This document shows, one piece after another, positions 20,346 through 28,038 of a stretch of 64,000 bases of DNA. The DNA lies in assembly GCA_016861045.1 (NCBI GenBank), contig BOKP01000004.1, positions 186,001 to 250,000 on the forward strand, written 5' to 3'. A program made the position numbers and the translations under genes. Source of the DNA: Actinomycetes bacterium (GTDB lineage Bacteria; Actinomycetota; Thermoleophilia; Solirubrobacterales; 70-9). Position 1 is the first letter of the stretch. Each line of letters starts with the position of its first letter. The notes beneath the pieces are model-generated. The model saw only the letters and a list, made by a program, of their open reading frames with translations, was not told the origin of the DNA and searched no databases.

Positions 20346-21697
20346 CGCCTCACCCGTTCGAGCAGCGCGACGCACTCGATGTGCGGTGTCTGCGGGAACA
20401 TGTCGACCGGTCGCACGCGCGCCAGCCTATATCCGGCGTCGACGATCTGCCTCGCGTTGGGGGCCAGCGTCGTCGGGTTGCAGGAGACGTAGACGATCCG
20501 CCCGGCATCGCACTCGAGGACGCGGCGGACGATCTTGGCCGAGAGGCCGGCCCGCGGCGGGTCGACCACCACCGCGTCCGGCTTTCCCGCCCGCTCGAGC
20601 AGCGGCCCGATGCCGAGCCGGGCGTCGGCGGCGAGAAAGCGGGCGTTGTCGATCCCGTTGGCGGCCGCGTTGGCCTCGGCGTCGGCGATCGCCTCGGGCA
20701 CGTTCTCGAGGCCCCAGACCTCGCCGGCGTCGGCGGCCATGCCGAGCCCGATCGTGCCGATGCCGCAGTAGAGGTCGAAGAGCCGCTCGCCCGAATCGAG
20801 CGCCGCGAGCTCGCGGGCGATCGCGTAGAGCCGTTCGGCGGTCTCGGTGTTGGTCTGCAGGAACGCGCCCGGCGAGACCCGCAGCTCGAGATCGCCGAGC
20901 CGTTCGCGCAGGAACTCCTCCCCGAGCGCGCCCGTCGGCCCGCAGGTGCCGCCGGAGGGCCCGGTGACGATCGTGTGCAGGTCGACGGGAGGTCGCGGGA
21001 TCTCCGCGGTCGCGGTGACGAGCCGCGTCTGCACCTGGGCGGTGCGGCGGCCGTCGCGGACGACCAGGTTGCGGAGGACGCCGCCGCCCGCGCCGTTGAA
21101 GGCCGCCAGCCCCGCGTCGCGAGCCCAGTCACGGACGGCGTTGCGGGCGGCGTTGTTCGCCTCCGATGCGAGCAGGCAGTCGTCGACGTCGACGATCCGG
21201 TCCCAGCGGCCGCGGGCGTGAAAGCCCAGCAGCGGCCCGGCCCGGTCGGCATCCTCGGGCGGCCCGAACGAGTACTCGAGCTTGTTCCGGTACCGCCACC
21301 GCTCGACCGCGGGCACGATCGGCTCGACCTCGGCCCGGTCGAAGGATCCGAGCCGCTCGAGCGCCTCGGCGACCTGCGCCTGCTTCTCCGCGAGCTGGCG
21401 CTCGTAGGGAAGGCCCTGCCAGGCGGCGCCCGGACAGGGCTGGCCGCCGTGGATGCAGCGGTCCGGGACGCGCTCGCCGCCGGGCTCGACGAGCTCGACG
21501 ATCGAGGCCTCCGCCCAGGACCGCTTCGACTTGCCGACGCGGGCGCGGACCCGGTCGCCGGGCAGCCCGCCGGGAATGAAGACGACGAAGCCGGACCCGG
21601 TCCGGGCGACGCCGCGCCCGCCCTGGGCGAGCGATTCGACGCGGAGCTCGAGCTCGGTGCCGCGGCGCGGCCGCGTCTGCGCCTCCGCCGCGCTCAG
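20342..21697 (-). CDS. TRAM-domain 23S rRNA/tRNA uracil-C5 methyltransferase (RlmD/TrmA family)
   Basis: A 451-residue SAM-dependent RNA methyltransferase. An N-terminal TRAM RNA-binding domain lies at about 12-70 (VESLAQGGRGVARTGSGFVV), then a degenerate cluster site CIHGGQPCPGAAW. The SAM motif LFDLYCGIGTIGLG is near 305-319, followed by VVDPPRAGL and the catalytic Cys406 in VSCNPTTLA. The TRAM part has no ATG, GTG or TTG in frame; the only candidate is CTG 21697, which overlaps the upstream stop as CTGA. A GTG at 21316 would delete the TRAM domain. Two of the usual four Fe-S cysteines are missing. Confidence 0.85.
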   Translation of the reverse strand: MSAAEAQTRPRRGTELELRVESLAQGGRGVARTGSGFVVFIPGGLPGDRVRARVGKSKRSWAEASIVELVEPGGERVPDRCIHGGQPCPGAAWQGLPYERQLAEKQAQVAEALERLGSFDRAEVEPIVPAVERWRYRNKLEYSFGPPEDADRAGPLLGFHARGRWDRIVDVDDCLLASEANNAARNAVRDWARDAGLAAFNGAGGGVLRNLVVRDGRRTAQVQTRLVTATAEIPRPPVDLHTIVTGPSGGTCGPTGALGEEFLRERLGDLELRVSPGAFLQTNTETAERLYAIARELAALDSGERLFDLYCGIGTIGLGMAADAGEVWGLENVPEAIADAEANAAANGIDNARFLAADARLGIGPLLERAGKPDAVVVDPPRAGLSAKIVRRVLECDAGRIVYVSCNPTTLAPNARQIVDAGYRLARVRPVDMFPQTPHIECVALLERVRR

Positions 21698-22266
21698 GCG
21701 AGCGCCTTGTCGATCTTGCCGAGGACGCTCTTGCGACCCTTGCCGCTCTGCTCGTGCGCCCGCACCTTGCGGAGCTCGGCCTTCGTCAGGTCACCGAGGC
21801 GCCTGTTGATCTGGGCGGCCGTGAGCTCGTCGTAGCCGGTGATCGGGAAGCTCGGGCCGACGCCGGCCCGGCGCCGGACCGTGTCGACGCGGGCGAGCGG
21901 CTCGTCGGCGGCGTCACGGGCACCGCGTGCGACCTTGCCGGCCTTCCCCTTGACCTGGCGCCGTGCCTTGCCGGCGCCGCGCTCGACCCGCCTGCGCGCC
22001 TCGTCGAGCAGCGACTCGAGCTCGCGGGCGAGCTCGCGGGACTGCCGGCGCCCGCGCGCGACCAGCTTCGAGACGAGCTCGTTGGCGTCGTCGCGGGTCA
22101 TGCGCCCGCGCCGGACGGCATCGTCGACGATCTCCTGGATCCGTTCGCGGGGCAGCGTGATGCTGCGCTCGAGCGCGTCGCGGAACGCCTCGACGCTCTT
22201 GTCGGGACGCTCGGCCGAACGCGAGGCCTTCGGGCGCCGGGTGCTCGTCTTGCGGGTGGTGGCCAT
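21694..22266 (-). CDS. phasin-like/PHA-regulator-type coiled-coil protein
   Basis: The 190-residue protein has a Lys/Arg/Ser/Thr-rich N-terminus. It then has a helical region (about 23-90) with RERIQEIVDDAVRRGRMTRDDANELVSKLV, typical of PhaF/PhaI-like polyhydroxyalkanoate granule proteins. A basic Ala/Lys segment follows. The C-terminal module contains YDELTAAQINRRLGDLTKAEL and ends RKSVLGKIDKALA, a small helical motif common in actinobacterial proteins of this kind. Function is inferred only by resemblance. ATG 22266 has GAAGGGAAG just upstream. Its stop overlaps the presumed CTG start of the RNA methyltransferase. Confidence 0.65.
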   Translation of the reverse strand: MATTRKTSTRRPKASRSAERPDKSVEAFRDALERSITLPRERIQEIVDDAVRRGRMTRDDANELVSKLVARGRRQSRELARELESLLDEARRRVERGAGKARRQVKGKAGKVARGARDAADEPLARVDTVRRRAGVGPSFPITGYDELTAAQINRRLGDLTKAELRKVRAHEQSGKGRKSVLGKIDKALA

Positions 22267-22352
22267 GGGGCTTCCCTTCGTCGCTGCTCTGACCCGTCGA
22301 AATATGGCAGCGCCCCGGATCCGCCGCATCCGTGGTGGCCCGGGGGTGGTGG

Positions 22353-23195
22353 TCAGCCCCCGGCGCCCGGGCCGAACAGGGCTTCGACCGGGGCGTGGTC
22401 GGAGAGGCGGACCGGGAGCCGGCGCCCGACGCGGTCGAACCCGGTCGGGTCCGGCACCTCGCGGCGCTCGGGCGCCCACTGCGCCGCCGGCTCGATGATC
22501 TCGAGCCCGCTGACGAGAAGGTGGTCGATGGCCCGGTCGCCGGTCGGCGCCCGCAGCCCGTGCTCGGACTCGAGATGCTCGAAGACGCGGCGGCTGAGCG
22601 CCGGGCGCAGGTTGAAGTCCCCGCCGAGGATGAGCGGCGATCCAGCGGCGAAGCCGGAGGCGATCCGGCCCGCCTCGACCAGCTCGCCCTCGGCCCGGGC
22701 GCGGTCGGCGCTCGCGTGCAGGTTGGCGACGCAGAGCCCGTCGTCGAGCCGGGTCAGCGCCATCACCCGCCGCTCGGGGCGAAGCGCGAGTCGGAAGCTG
22801 CGGCGCTCGCCGATCCCGGTCGCGCCGCGGACCAGCGTCAGGTTCGAGCCGCCCTCCCAGGAGGCGATCAGGTCCGGGTTGCGGTTGGCGACCAGTGCCT
22901 GGGCGCGCCCGAGGCGGGGCAGGTTGCGGCTCGTCGGCGCCAGGTGCGGGTCGGCTGCGCAGGCTGTGGCGAGGCGCTCGGCCCAGCGTGGCGGGCACTC
23001 CTGAAGCAGCGCGACGTCCCAGTCGGCGCCGGCGATCACGGACTCGAACCGGGGCCGCAGGTCGACGTTCACCTGGGCGTGGGAGGCGCCGCGCTCGGTC
23101 CGGCCGAGCAGCCGCGACCGCCAGGTGAGAAGCTCGGGCTCGGGCGGGTGGTCGCGCCCGTGGAACAGGTTCCAGCTCAGGGCGCGGACCGCCAT
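22353..23195 (-). CDS. cytoplasmic EEP-family (endonuclease/exonuclease/phosphatase) protein
   Basis: The 280-residue protein has EEP motifs in order: LSWNLFHGRDHPP, ALLQECPPRW (metal-binding Glu), CVANLHAS, LILGGDFNLRP (Asp/Asn) and IDHLLVSG with terminal LSDHAPVEA. No signal peptide is present, unlike the EEP protein at 6968. Activity could be nuclease or phosphatase. ATG 23195 is preceded 8 nt upstream on the minus strand by GATAAT, a near-consensus -10 box. It diverges from argF with 98 bp between starts. Confidence 0.82.
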   Translation of the reverse strand: MAVRALSWNLFHGRDHPPEPELLTWRSRLLGRTERGASHAQVNVDLRPRFESVIAGADWDVALLQECPPRWAERLATACAADPHLAPTSRNLPRLGRAQALVANRNPDLIASWEGGSNLTLVRGATGIGERRSFRLALRPERRVMALTRLDDGLCVANLHASADRARAEGELVEAGRIASGFAAGSPLILGGDFNLRPALSRRVFEHLESEHGLRAPTGDRAIDHLLVSGLEIIEPAAQWAPERREVPDPTGFDRVGRRLPVRLSDHAPVEALFGPGAGG

Positions 23196-23293
23196 CGCCG
23201 GCGATTATCGGAGCGCTCGCGGCGGCAGCGGGCGACCGCGCGCCGCCGGGCCCGCGCGCCGCGGCGGCGCTGCGGGTAACGTGGCGCGCTTCG

Positions 23294-24178
23294 ATGGCAG
23301 GCGGCGAGCGCGGCGACTTCATCACCGGCGAGGAGGTCCTCGACCGGCTCGACGGCCTGCTCGATCGCGCCGCCGAGATGAAGGCGGGGCGACCGGGCGT
23401 CGGAGCCGGCGTCCTCACGGGGCGCTCGGTCGCGCTGGTGTTCGAGCAGCCGTCGACGCGGACCCGGGTATCGCTCGAGGTCGGGGTCAGCGAGCTCGGC
23501 GGCACGCCGATCGTCCTCCCCGGGGACGAGCTGCAGCTCACGCGCGGGGAGTCGATCGGCGACCTCGGGCGGGTGCTCTCCCGCTACGTCGACGCGATCG
23601 CGTTCCGCAGCGGCTCCGACGACCGGCTCGCGGAGCTGGTCGCCGCCGCCGAGGTCCCGGTGGTCAACGCGCTGACGCCGCGCCACCACCCCTGCCAGAC
23701 GCTCGCCGACCTGCTCACCCTGCGCGAGCGCTTCGGCGAGCTCGACGGCCTCCGCGTCGCCTTCGTCGGCGACGGCAACAACGTCGCCCGCTCGCTCGCC
23801 CGGCTCGGAGGGGCCGCCGGGCTCGACGTCGTCGTCTCCTCGCCTCCCGGGTTCGAGCTCGAGGCCGACGCCGGCGCCGAGCTCGTCGCCGACCCGCATG
23901 AGGCGGTCGCCGGCGCCGACGCCATCTACGCCGACGTCTGGCTCAGCATGGCCGACGAGGACGCCGCGGCCAAGCGCGACGCCCTCGCTCCCTACCGGGT
24001 CGACGCCGATCTGCTCGCCGCCGCCTCCGACCGTGCGATCGTCCTCCACTGCCTCCCCGCCCATCCCGGCGAGGAGATCACCGCCGACGTCCTCTACGGC
24101 CCCCGCTCGCTCGTCTTCGACCAGGCCGAGAACCGCCTGCACGCCCAGAAGGCCCTGCTGGAGCTGCTGCTCGGCTAA
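23294..24178 (+). CDS. argF: ornithine carbamoyltransferase
   Basis: This 294-residue enzyme makes citrulline from ornithine and carbamoyl phosphate in arginine synthesis. The carbamoyl-phosphate motif FEQPSTRTR (STRTR at 54-58), HPCQ at 132-135 and HCLPAH at 252-257 identify ornithine rather than aspartate carbamoyltransferase. DVWLSMADE supplies the ornithine-binding SMG-like loop, with Ala for Gly. No other arg genes are next to it. A TAACGT box at 23277 leaves a 5-nt leader. Its stop interlocks (CTAA) with the stop of the convergent downstream gene. Confidence 0.93.
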   Translation: MAGGERGDFITGEEVLDRLDGLLDRAAEMKAGRPGVGAGVLTGRSVALVFEQPSTRTRVSLEVGVSELGGTPIVLPGDELQLTRGESIGDLGRVLSRYVDAIAFRSGSDDRLAELVAAAEVPVVNALTPRHHPCQTLADLLTLRERFGELDGLRVAFVGDGNNVARSLARLGGAAGLDVVVSSPPGFELEADAGAELVADPHEAVAGADAIYADVWLSMADEDAAAKRDALAPYRVDADLLAAASDRAIVLHCLPAHPGEEITADVLYGPRSLVFDQAENRLHAQKALLELLLG

Positions 24179-24873
24179 CCCACCTTCGGCCGTCGCGGCT
24201 TGCGAAGCGGACCGTCGAGCCACTCGGGGCCGTCGATCCCGGCGTACTCCTGGATCGCGCCATAGATGTGCTGGACGATCGGCGTGCTTCTCTTCACCCT
24301 GATCGTGCAGACACCGTTCGGCAGCTTGTTCCGCTTTCGCCCGCTGGTGGAGGTCGGGAAGTGGTTGGCCATGTGCTTCCGGGCGCTGGACGGCGGCAGT
24401 CCGAGGAGATCCAGCCAGACAGACTCGATCTCGTCGGTCGACCGCCCGTTGGTCGTGTAGGCGTTGATCGAGAACGTCATCCGGTCTGGAGTGACCGCGA
24501 AGCACACGCGCATGAACCGGCAGAACATGAGGCACATCGCCTGGTCGGAGTTCGAGAGCACCGCCGAGTTCCGCCCCTTCGTGCCCTCCGCCCAATAGAG
24601 CATGCAGCCGGCGACGTGGAGCGGATCTCCCAGCCTTGCTCGCGCCCGGCCCTCCTCCTGGTAGCCGCGCCTCAGCACCCGGTTGCGGTCGCTCCATTGC
24701 GTACCGCGGGTGGCTCCGGCGCGAGTCAGGTTCGCGGCGCGCTGCTCGGGCGTGAGCTCGATGTCCCTGGTCCAGATGCTGACCGAGGAGATCGACACCC
24801 CGAGCGCCTCGGCGATCCGCCGCACCGGCGTTCCGGCTGCGCGCATTCGTCGCGCCTCGCGGAACTCGTGCAC
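24175..24873 (-). CDS. helix-turn-helix protein with LAGLIDADG-like (homing-endonuclease-type) domain
   Basis: The 232-residue protein is not firmly assigned. Residues 5-38 form a Hin-like helix-turn-helix (FREARRMRAAG, then IAEALGVSISSVSIWTRD). The C-terminal 150 residues contain LYWAEGTKGR (92-101), LSNSD (107-110), FWS-like ESVWLDLLGLPPSSARKH and a late NGVCTIRVKRSTPIVQHIYGAI. That order resembles the LAGLIDADG-fold orphan proteins common in actinobacteria, with an acidic residue in the WAEG position. GTG 24873 is the only in-frame start. A perfect LexA-type box overlaps its promoter, and tRNA-Glu lies next door. Confidence 0.6.
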   Translation of the reverse strand: MHEFREARRMRAAGTPVRRIAEALGVSISSVSIWTRDIELTPEQRAANLTRAGATRGTQWSDRNRVLRRGYQEEGRARARLGDPLHVAGCMLYWAEGTKGRNSAVLSNSDQAMCLMFCRFMRVCFAVTPDRMTFSINAYTTNGRSTDEIESVWLDLLGLPPSSARKHMANHFPTSTSGRKRNKLPNGVCTIRVKRSTPIVQHIYGAIQEYAGIDGPEWLDGPLRKPRRPKVG

Positions 24874-24894
24874 GAGCCTGGCGAGCGAGTGGTA

Positions 24895-24908
24895 CGAACA
24901 TACGTTCG
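24895..24908. promoter_or_regulatory. perfect LexA/SOS box (CGAAC-N4-GTTCG)
   Basis: CGAACATACGTTCG matches the actinobacterial/Bacillus LexA consensus CGAACRNRYGTTCG on both strands. It directly follows a minus-strand -10 box TATAGT (complement of 24909-24914), with TTCGAT 17 nt further up (complement of 24932-24937). LexA bound here would block transcription of the minus-strand gene at 24873. Confidence 0.8.
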
Positions 24909-24954
24909 ACTATAGGCTCATGGACGGACGGATCGAAGCGGGGTGGGTGAACGC

Positions 24955-24960
24955 CTAGAC
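24955..24960 (+). promoter_or_regulatory. -10 box of tRNA-Glu (and probably lgt)
   Basis: TAGACT lies 12 nt before the mature 5' end of tRNA-Glu. Confidence 0.45.
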
Positions 24961-24972
24961 TGCCCCTCGCGC

Positions 24973-25044
24973 GGCCCCGTCGTCTAGTGGTGAAGACTCC
25001 GGACTTTCGATCCGGGAACGGGGGTTCGATTCCCCCCGGGGCTA
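24973..25044 (+). tRNA. tRNA-Glu (anticodon TTC)
   Basis: A full cloverleaf is visible: acceptor GGCCCCG paired with CGGGGCT (one G-U pair), D arm, anticodon stem CCGGA/TCCGG with loop CTTTCGA (anticodon TTC), T arm GGGGG-TTCGATT-CCCCC, discriminator A. The 3' CCA is not encoded. The lgt start codon lies 15 nt downstream. Confidence 0.96.
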
Positions 25045-25059
25045 TCTCGCCGTCACTGC

Positions 25060-25830
25060 ATGTATCCAGAGATCAACATCGGGCCCATCACCCTGCAGAC
25101 GTTCGGGCTGATGTTCGGGCTCGGCTTCATCGCCGCCGGCCTGGTCGTCGGCCGCCGCTTCAGGGAGCTCGGCAAGCCGCCGGACTGGGCCTACGAGATG
25201 GCGTTCGCGGCGCTCGTCGGCGGGCTCGTCGGATCGCGCGTCTACTTCCTGATCGAGAACTGGGACGAGGTCAGCGACGACCTGCTCGGCAACCTGTTCA
25301 GCGGCTCCGGGCTGGTCTGGTACGGCGGCGCGATCGGCGGCGCGATCGCCGTGCTCGCGTGGGCCTGGTGGCGGGGCATCTTCACCCTGCTCCTGGCCGA
25401 CGTCGCCGCGGTGCCGCTGATGATCGGCTACGCGATCGGCCGCGTCGGCTGTCAGCTCTCCGGCGACGGCGACTACGGCCGGCCCTGGGATGGCCCGTGG
25501 GCGATGGCATACCCGGACGGGACCATCCCGACCGACACGCCCGTCCACCCGACGCCGATCTACGAGACCCTGTTCATGGGCACGGCCGCGCTCGTCCTCT
25601 GGCGCCTTCGCGACCGCTTCCGGCCCGGGATCCTGTTCGCGCTCTACCTGATCGTCGCCGGCTTCGAGCGGTTCATGATCGAGTTCGTCCGCCGCAACCC
25701 GGACGCCGCCCTCGGGCTCACCCAGGCCCAGCTCACCAGCGTCGCGATGGTCCTCGCCGGCGCCGGCTGGATCGCGGTCGTCGCCGCCCGCGGCCAGCTC
25801 CGCGAGCCGACCCCGCCGCGCTTCGCCTGA
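25060..25830 (+). CDS. lgt: prolipoprotein diacylglyceryl transferase
   Basis: The 256-residue multi-spanning membrane enzyme attaches diacylglycerol to the lipobox Cys of prolipoproteins. The Lgt signature appears as AIGRVGCQLSGDGDYGRPW, a known variant of GRxGNFxNGE, and HPTPIYETL follows with the conserved His region. About seven hydrophobic helices are seen. ATG 25060 follows the tRNA-Glu 3' end by 15 nt, with no Shine-Dalgarno sequence or separate promoter between, so it is probably co-transcribed with the tRNA. Confidence 0.92.
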   Translation: MYPEINIGPITLQTFGLMFGLGFIAAGLVVGRRFRELGKPPDWAYEMAFAALVGGLVGSRVYFLIENWDEVSDDLLGNLFSGSGLVWYGGAIGGAIAVLAWAWWRGIFTLLLADVAAVPLMIGYAIGRVGCQLSGDGDYGRPWDGPWAMAYPDGTIPTDTPVHPTPIYETLFMGTAALVLWRLRDRFRPGILFALYLIVAGFERFMIEFVRRNPDAALGLTQAQLTSVAMVLAGAGWIAVVAARGQLREPTPPRFA

Positions 25831-25845
25831 TCCCGCCGGCCGGCA

Positions 25846-26598
25846 TCAGCTCGACCGGGTGAGGCCGCCGTCGATCGGGATCACGGTCCCGGTGATGTAG
25901 GCGGCTCGCTCCGAGCAGAGGAAGGCGACGAGGTCGCCGTACTCCTCCGGTCGCCCGAGCCGGGCCGCCGGGACGTCGGATCGAGCGGCCTCCTCGGCCG
26001 CCTCGAGCGAGCCGGAGAGCTCGGCCAGCCGCTCGGTCGCGAACCGGCCGGTGGCGACGGTGTTCACGGTGATCCCGTCGGCGGCGACCTCGCGCGCGAG
26101 CGTCCCCAGCAGCCCGACCGCCGCCGCCCGGTTGGCGTTCGAGAGCGTCAGCCCCCCGATCGGCTCGCGGACCGAGGTCGAGGCCACGTTGACGATCCGG
26201 CCCCAGCCGCGCTCGCGCATCCCGGGCACGCAGGCCCGCGCCAGCAGCAGCGGCGCGAGCACCAGCGAGCGGTAGGCCGCGAGCCACTGCCCGGGGTCCG
26301 CATCCAGCGCCGCCCCGGGCGGCGGCCCGCCCGTGTTGAGGACGAGGACCTCGACCGGCCCCAGCGCCTCCTCGACCCGGCCCGGCAGCGCCGCGACCGC
26401 CTCCTCCTCGCCGGTGTCGACCGCCAGCGCCGTCGTCGCGGTCGCGATCCCCCGCGCGACCACGGCCAGCGACCTCTCCGACCGTGCCGCCAGCGCCACC
26501 CGCGCACCCTCCCGCCCGAGCGCCTCGGCGATCGCCCGGCCGAGCCCGCGGCTCGCGCCGACGACGAGCGCCACCCGTCGGTCGAGCCCCAGCTCCAT
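25846..26598 (-). CDS. SDR-family oxidoreductase with atypical active site (FabG-like)
   Basis: The 250-residue short-chain dehydrogenase has cofactor motif VVGASRGLGRAIAEAL (TGxxxGxG type), LNTGGPPPG in place of NNAG, and NVASTSVREPIGG with the catalytic Ser. The usual YxxxK is replaced by SNANR (LTLSNANRAA), so the Tyr and Lys of the standard triad are absent. The C-terminal YITGTVIPIDGGLTRS is normal. Several SDR subgroups have this S-N-x-x-R version, whose chemistry is unclear. ATG 26598 lies 8 nt after a minus-strand TAGGGT. Confidence 0.82.
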   Translation of the reverse strand: MELGLDRRVALVVGASRGLGRAIAEALGREGARVALAARSERSLAVVARGIATATTALAVDTGEEEAVAALPGRVEEALGPVEVLVLNTGGPPPGAALDADPGQWLAAYRSLVLAPLLLARACVPGMRERGWGRIVNVASTSVREPIGGLTLSNANRAAAVGLLGTLAREVAADGITVNTVATGRFATERLAELSGSLEAAEEAARSDVPAARLGRPEEYGDLVAFLCSERAAYITGTVIPIDGGLTRSS

Positions 26599-26709
26599 CG
26601 GCGCCGACCCTACCGCTCCCCCTCCCGCCGAAACCCGATAGCGTCGGGCATCCGTTCGGCATCGCCGTCGTGCGGCGGGTCGGGATCAATCGAGCGAGGG
26701 GGTGCACCG

Positions 26710-27804
26710 ATGCGCACCGCAGGGACCGCGATCGTGATGGCGACCGTCGCTGCTCTGGCGCTGCTGACCGCCGCTGCGGCGGACGCGTACGTCTACTGGG
26801 CCAGCTCCGGCGGGGGCAAGGCGATCGCCAGAGCCAACCCAGACGGCACCGGCGTCGATCGCGCCTTCATCACTGGGGTCGGAAATCCCCAGGGCCTGGC
26901 TACGGATCGGTCGCACATCTACTGGGCGAACCTGGCCGCCGACACGATCGGCCGCGCGCGGATCGACGGCACCGACGTCCGCCCCTCGTTCATCGTCGGG
27001 GCGGCCGAACCGAAGGGGGTCGCGGTCGACGGCAGCCACATCTACTGGGCCAACCTCGGCACCGACTCGATCGCGAGGGCCAACCTCGACGGGACCGACG
27101 TCCGGCACCGCTTCATCGACGCCGTCTCCTATCCCCAGGGCGTCGCCGTGACCGCCGACCACCTCTACTGGTCGGAGACCCGGTCCACCATCGGCCGGGC
27201 GTCGCTGGACGGTTCCGGGATCGATCGCGCCTTCGTGACCGGCGCGGGCTCGCCCGACCTCATGGCCACCTACGATGGATACCTCTACTGGTCGAACCAG
27301 CGCGGGGGCTCGATCGGGCGCGCGCCGTTGACGGGGGGCCTCGTCGACCAGGGCTTCATCACCGGCGCGGCGAAGCCCCTGGGAGTCGCGGTCGACGGCA
27401 GCGGGATCTACTGGGCCAACAACGGCACCGGGACGATCGGGCGCGCGGGCCTCGACGGCTCGCAGGTCGCGCCGGGCTTCATCCCGCAGGCCCGGGCTCC
27501 GATCGGGATCGCGGTCGACGCGGGCGTGGACCAGTTGCCGCCGCAGACGCGGATCACCAAGGGAGCCCGCAAGCGGACGACCTCCCGCCGGGCCAGGTTC
27601 GGGTTCAGCTCGTCCGAGGCGGGGTCGGAGTTCCAGTGCCGGCTCGACCGGAAGGCGTGGAGGTACTGCGTCTCGCCACGGACGCTCAGGCGCCTCCGGG
27701 TCGGCAGGCACACGTTCAGGGTGCGTGCGATCGACGCGAGCGGCAACGTCGATCCGACCCCCGCCAAGGACAGGTTCAGGGTGATCGCCGGGGCTCGACG
27801 CTGA
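26710..27804 (+). CDS. secreted YWTD-type beta-propeller protein with C-terminal Ig-like domain
   Basis: The 364-residue protein has a signal peptide (1-26). About six repeats of roughly 42 residues follow, each with an [VI]YWxx motif (VYWASSGG, IYWANLAA, IYWANLGT, LYWSETR, LYWSNQRG, IYWANNGT) and IxRAxxDGT, as in LDL-receptor-like YWTD propellers. The last ~80 residues (FQCRLDRKAWRYCVSP, then GRHTFRVRAIDASGNVDPTP) form a common actinobacterial extracellular Ig-like domain with two Cys. It probably acts outside the cell as a binding protein; no catalytic motif is seen. GAGGGGG precedes ATG 26710. Confidence 0.85.
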   Translation: MRTAGTAIVMATVAALALLTAAAADAYVYWASSGGGKAIARANPDGTGVDRAFITGVGNPQGLATDRSHIYWANLAADTIGRARIDGTDVRPSFIVGAAEPKGVAVDGSHIYWANLGTDSIARANLDGTDVRHRFIDAVSYPQGVAVTADHLYWSETRSTIGRASLDGSGIDRAFVTGAGSPDLMATYDGYLYWSNQRGGSIGRAPLTGGLVDQGFITGAAKPLGVAVDGSGIYWANNGTGTIGRAGLDGSQVAPGFIPQARAPIGIAVDAGVDQLPPQTRITKGARKRTTSRRARFGFSSSEAGSEFQCRLDRKAWRYCVSPRTLRRLRVGRHTFRVRAIDASGNVDPTPAKDRFRVIAGARR

Positions 27805-27897
27805 AGCCGTCGGCCGCGGACCGGCAGCTTCCGGGCCTGCCGGCCGACAGCCCCGGACACGCCGGGTCGGCCCGGCGGGCTGCGATACTGAGCCCCC

Positions 27898-27970
27898 GGG
27901 CGGTTAGCTCAGTTGGGAGAGCGCCTGCCTTACAAGCAGGAGGTCGCAGGTTCGAGACCCGCACCGCCCA
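27898..27970 (+). tRNA. tRNA-Val (anticodon TAC)
   Basis: Acceptor GGGCGGT pairs with ACCGCCC. The anticodon stem CCTGC/GCAGG encloses loop CTTACAA (anticodon TAC), the T arm is GCAGG-TTCGAGA-CCCGC-like, and the discriminator is A. The CCA is not encoded. GATACT at 27884 may belong to its promoter. Confidence 0.96.
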
Positions 27971-28038
27971 TGGCGCTCGCCCGGGCCGGCGATCGCCGGC
28001 CACCGATCGGACGCCCGCCGCGGCATAGACTCCGGCGC

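Noticed and set aside
24973-25044. tRNA-Glu as integration (att) site for a mobile element including the LAGLIDADG-like gene
   Set aside because: No second copy of the tRNA 3' end and no integrase were found; base composition is not clearly different.
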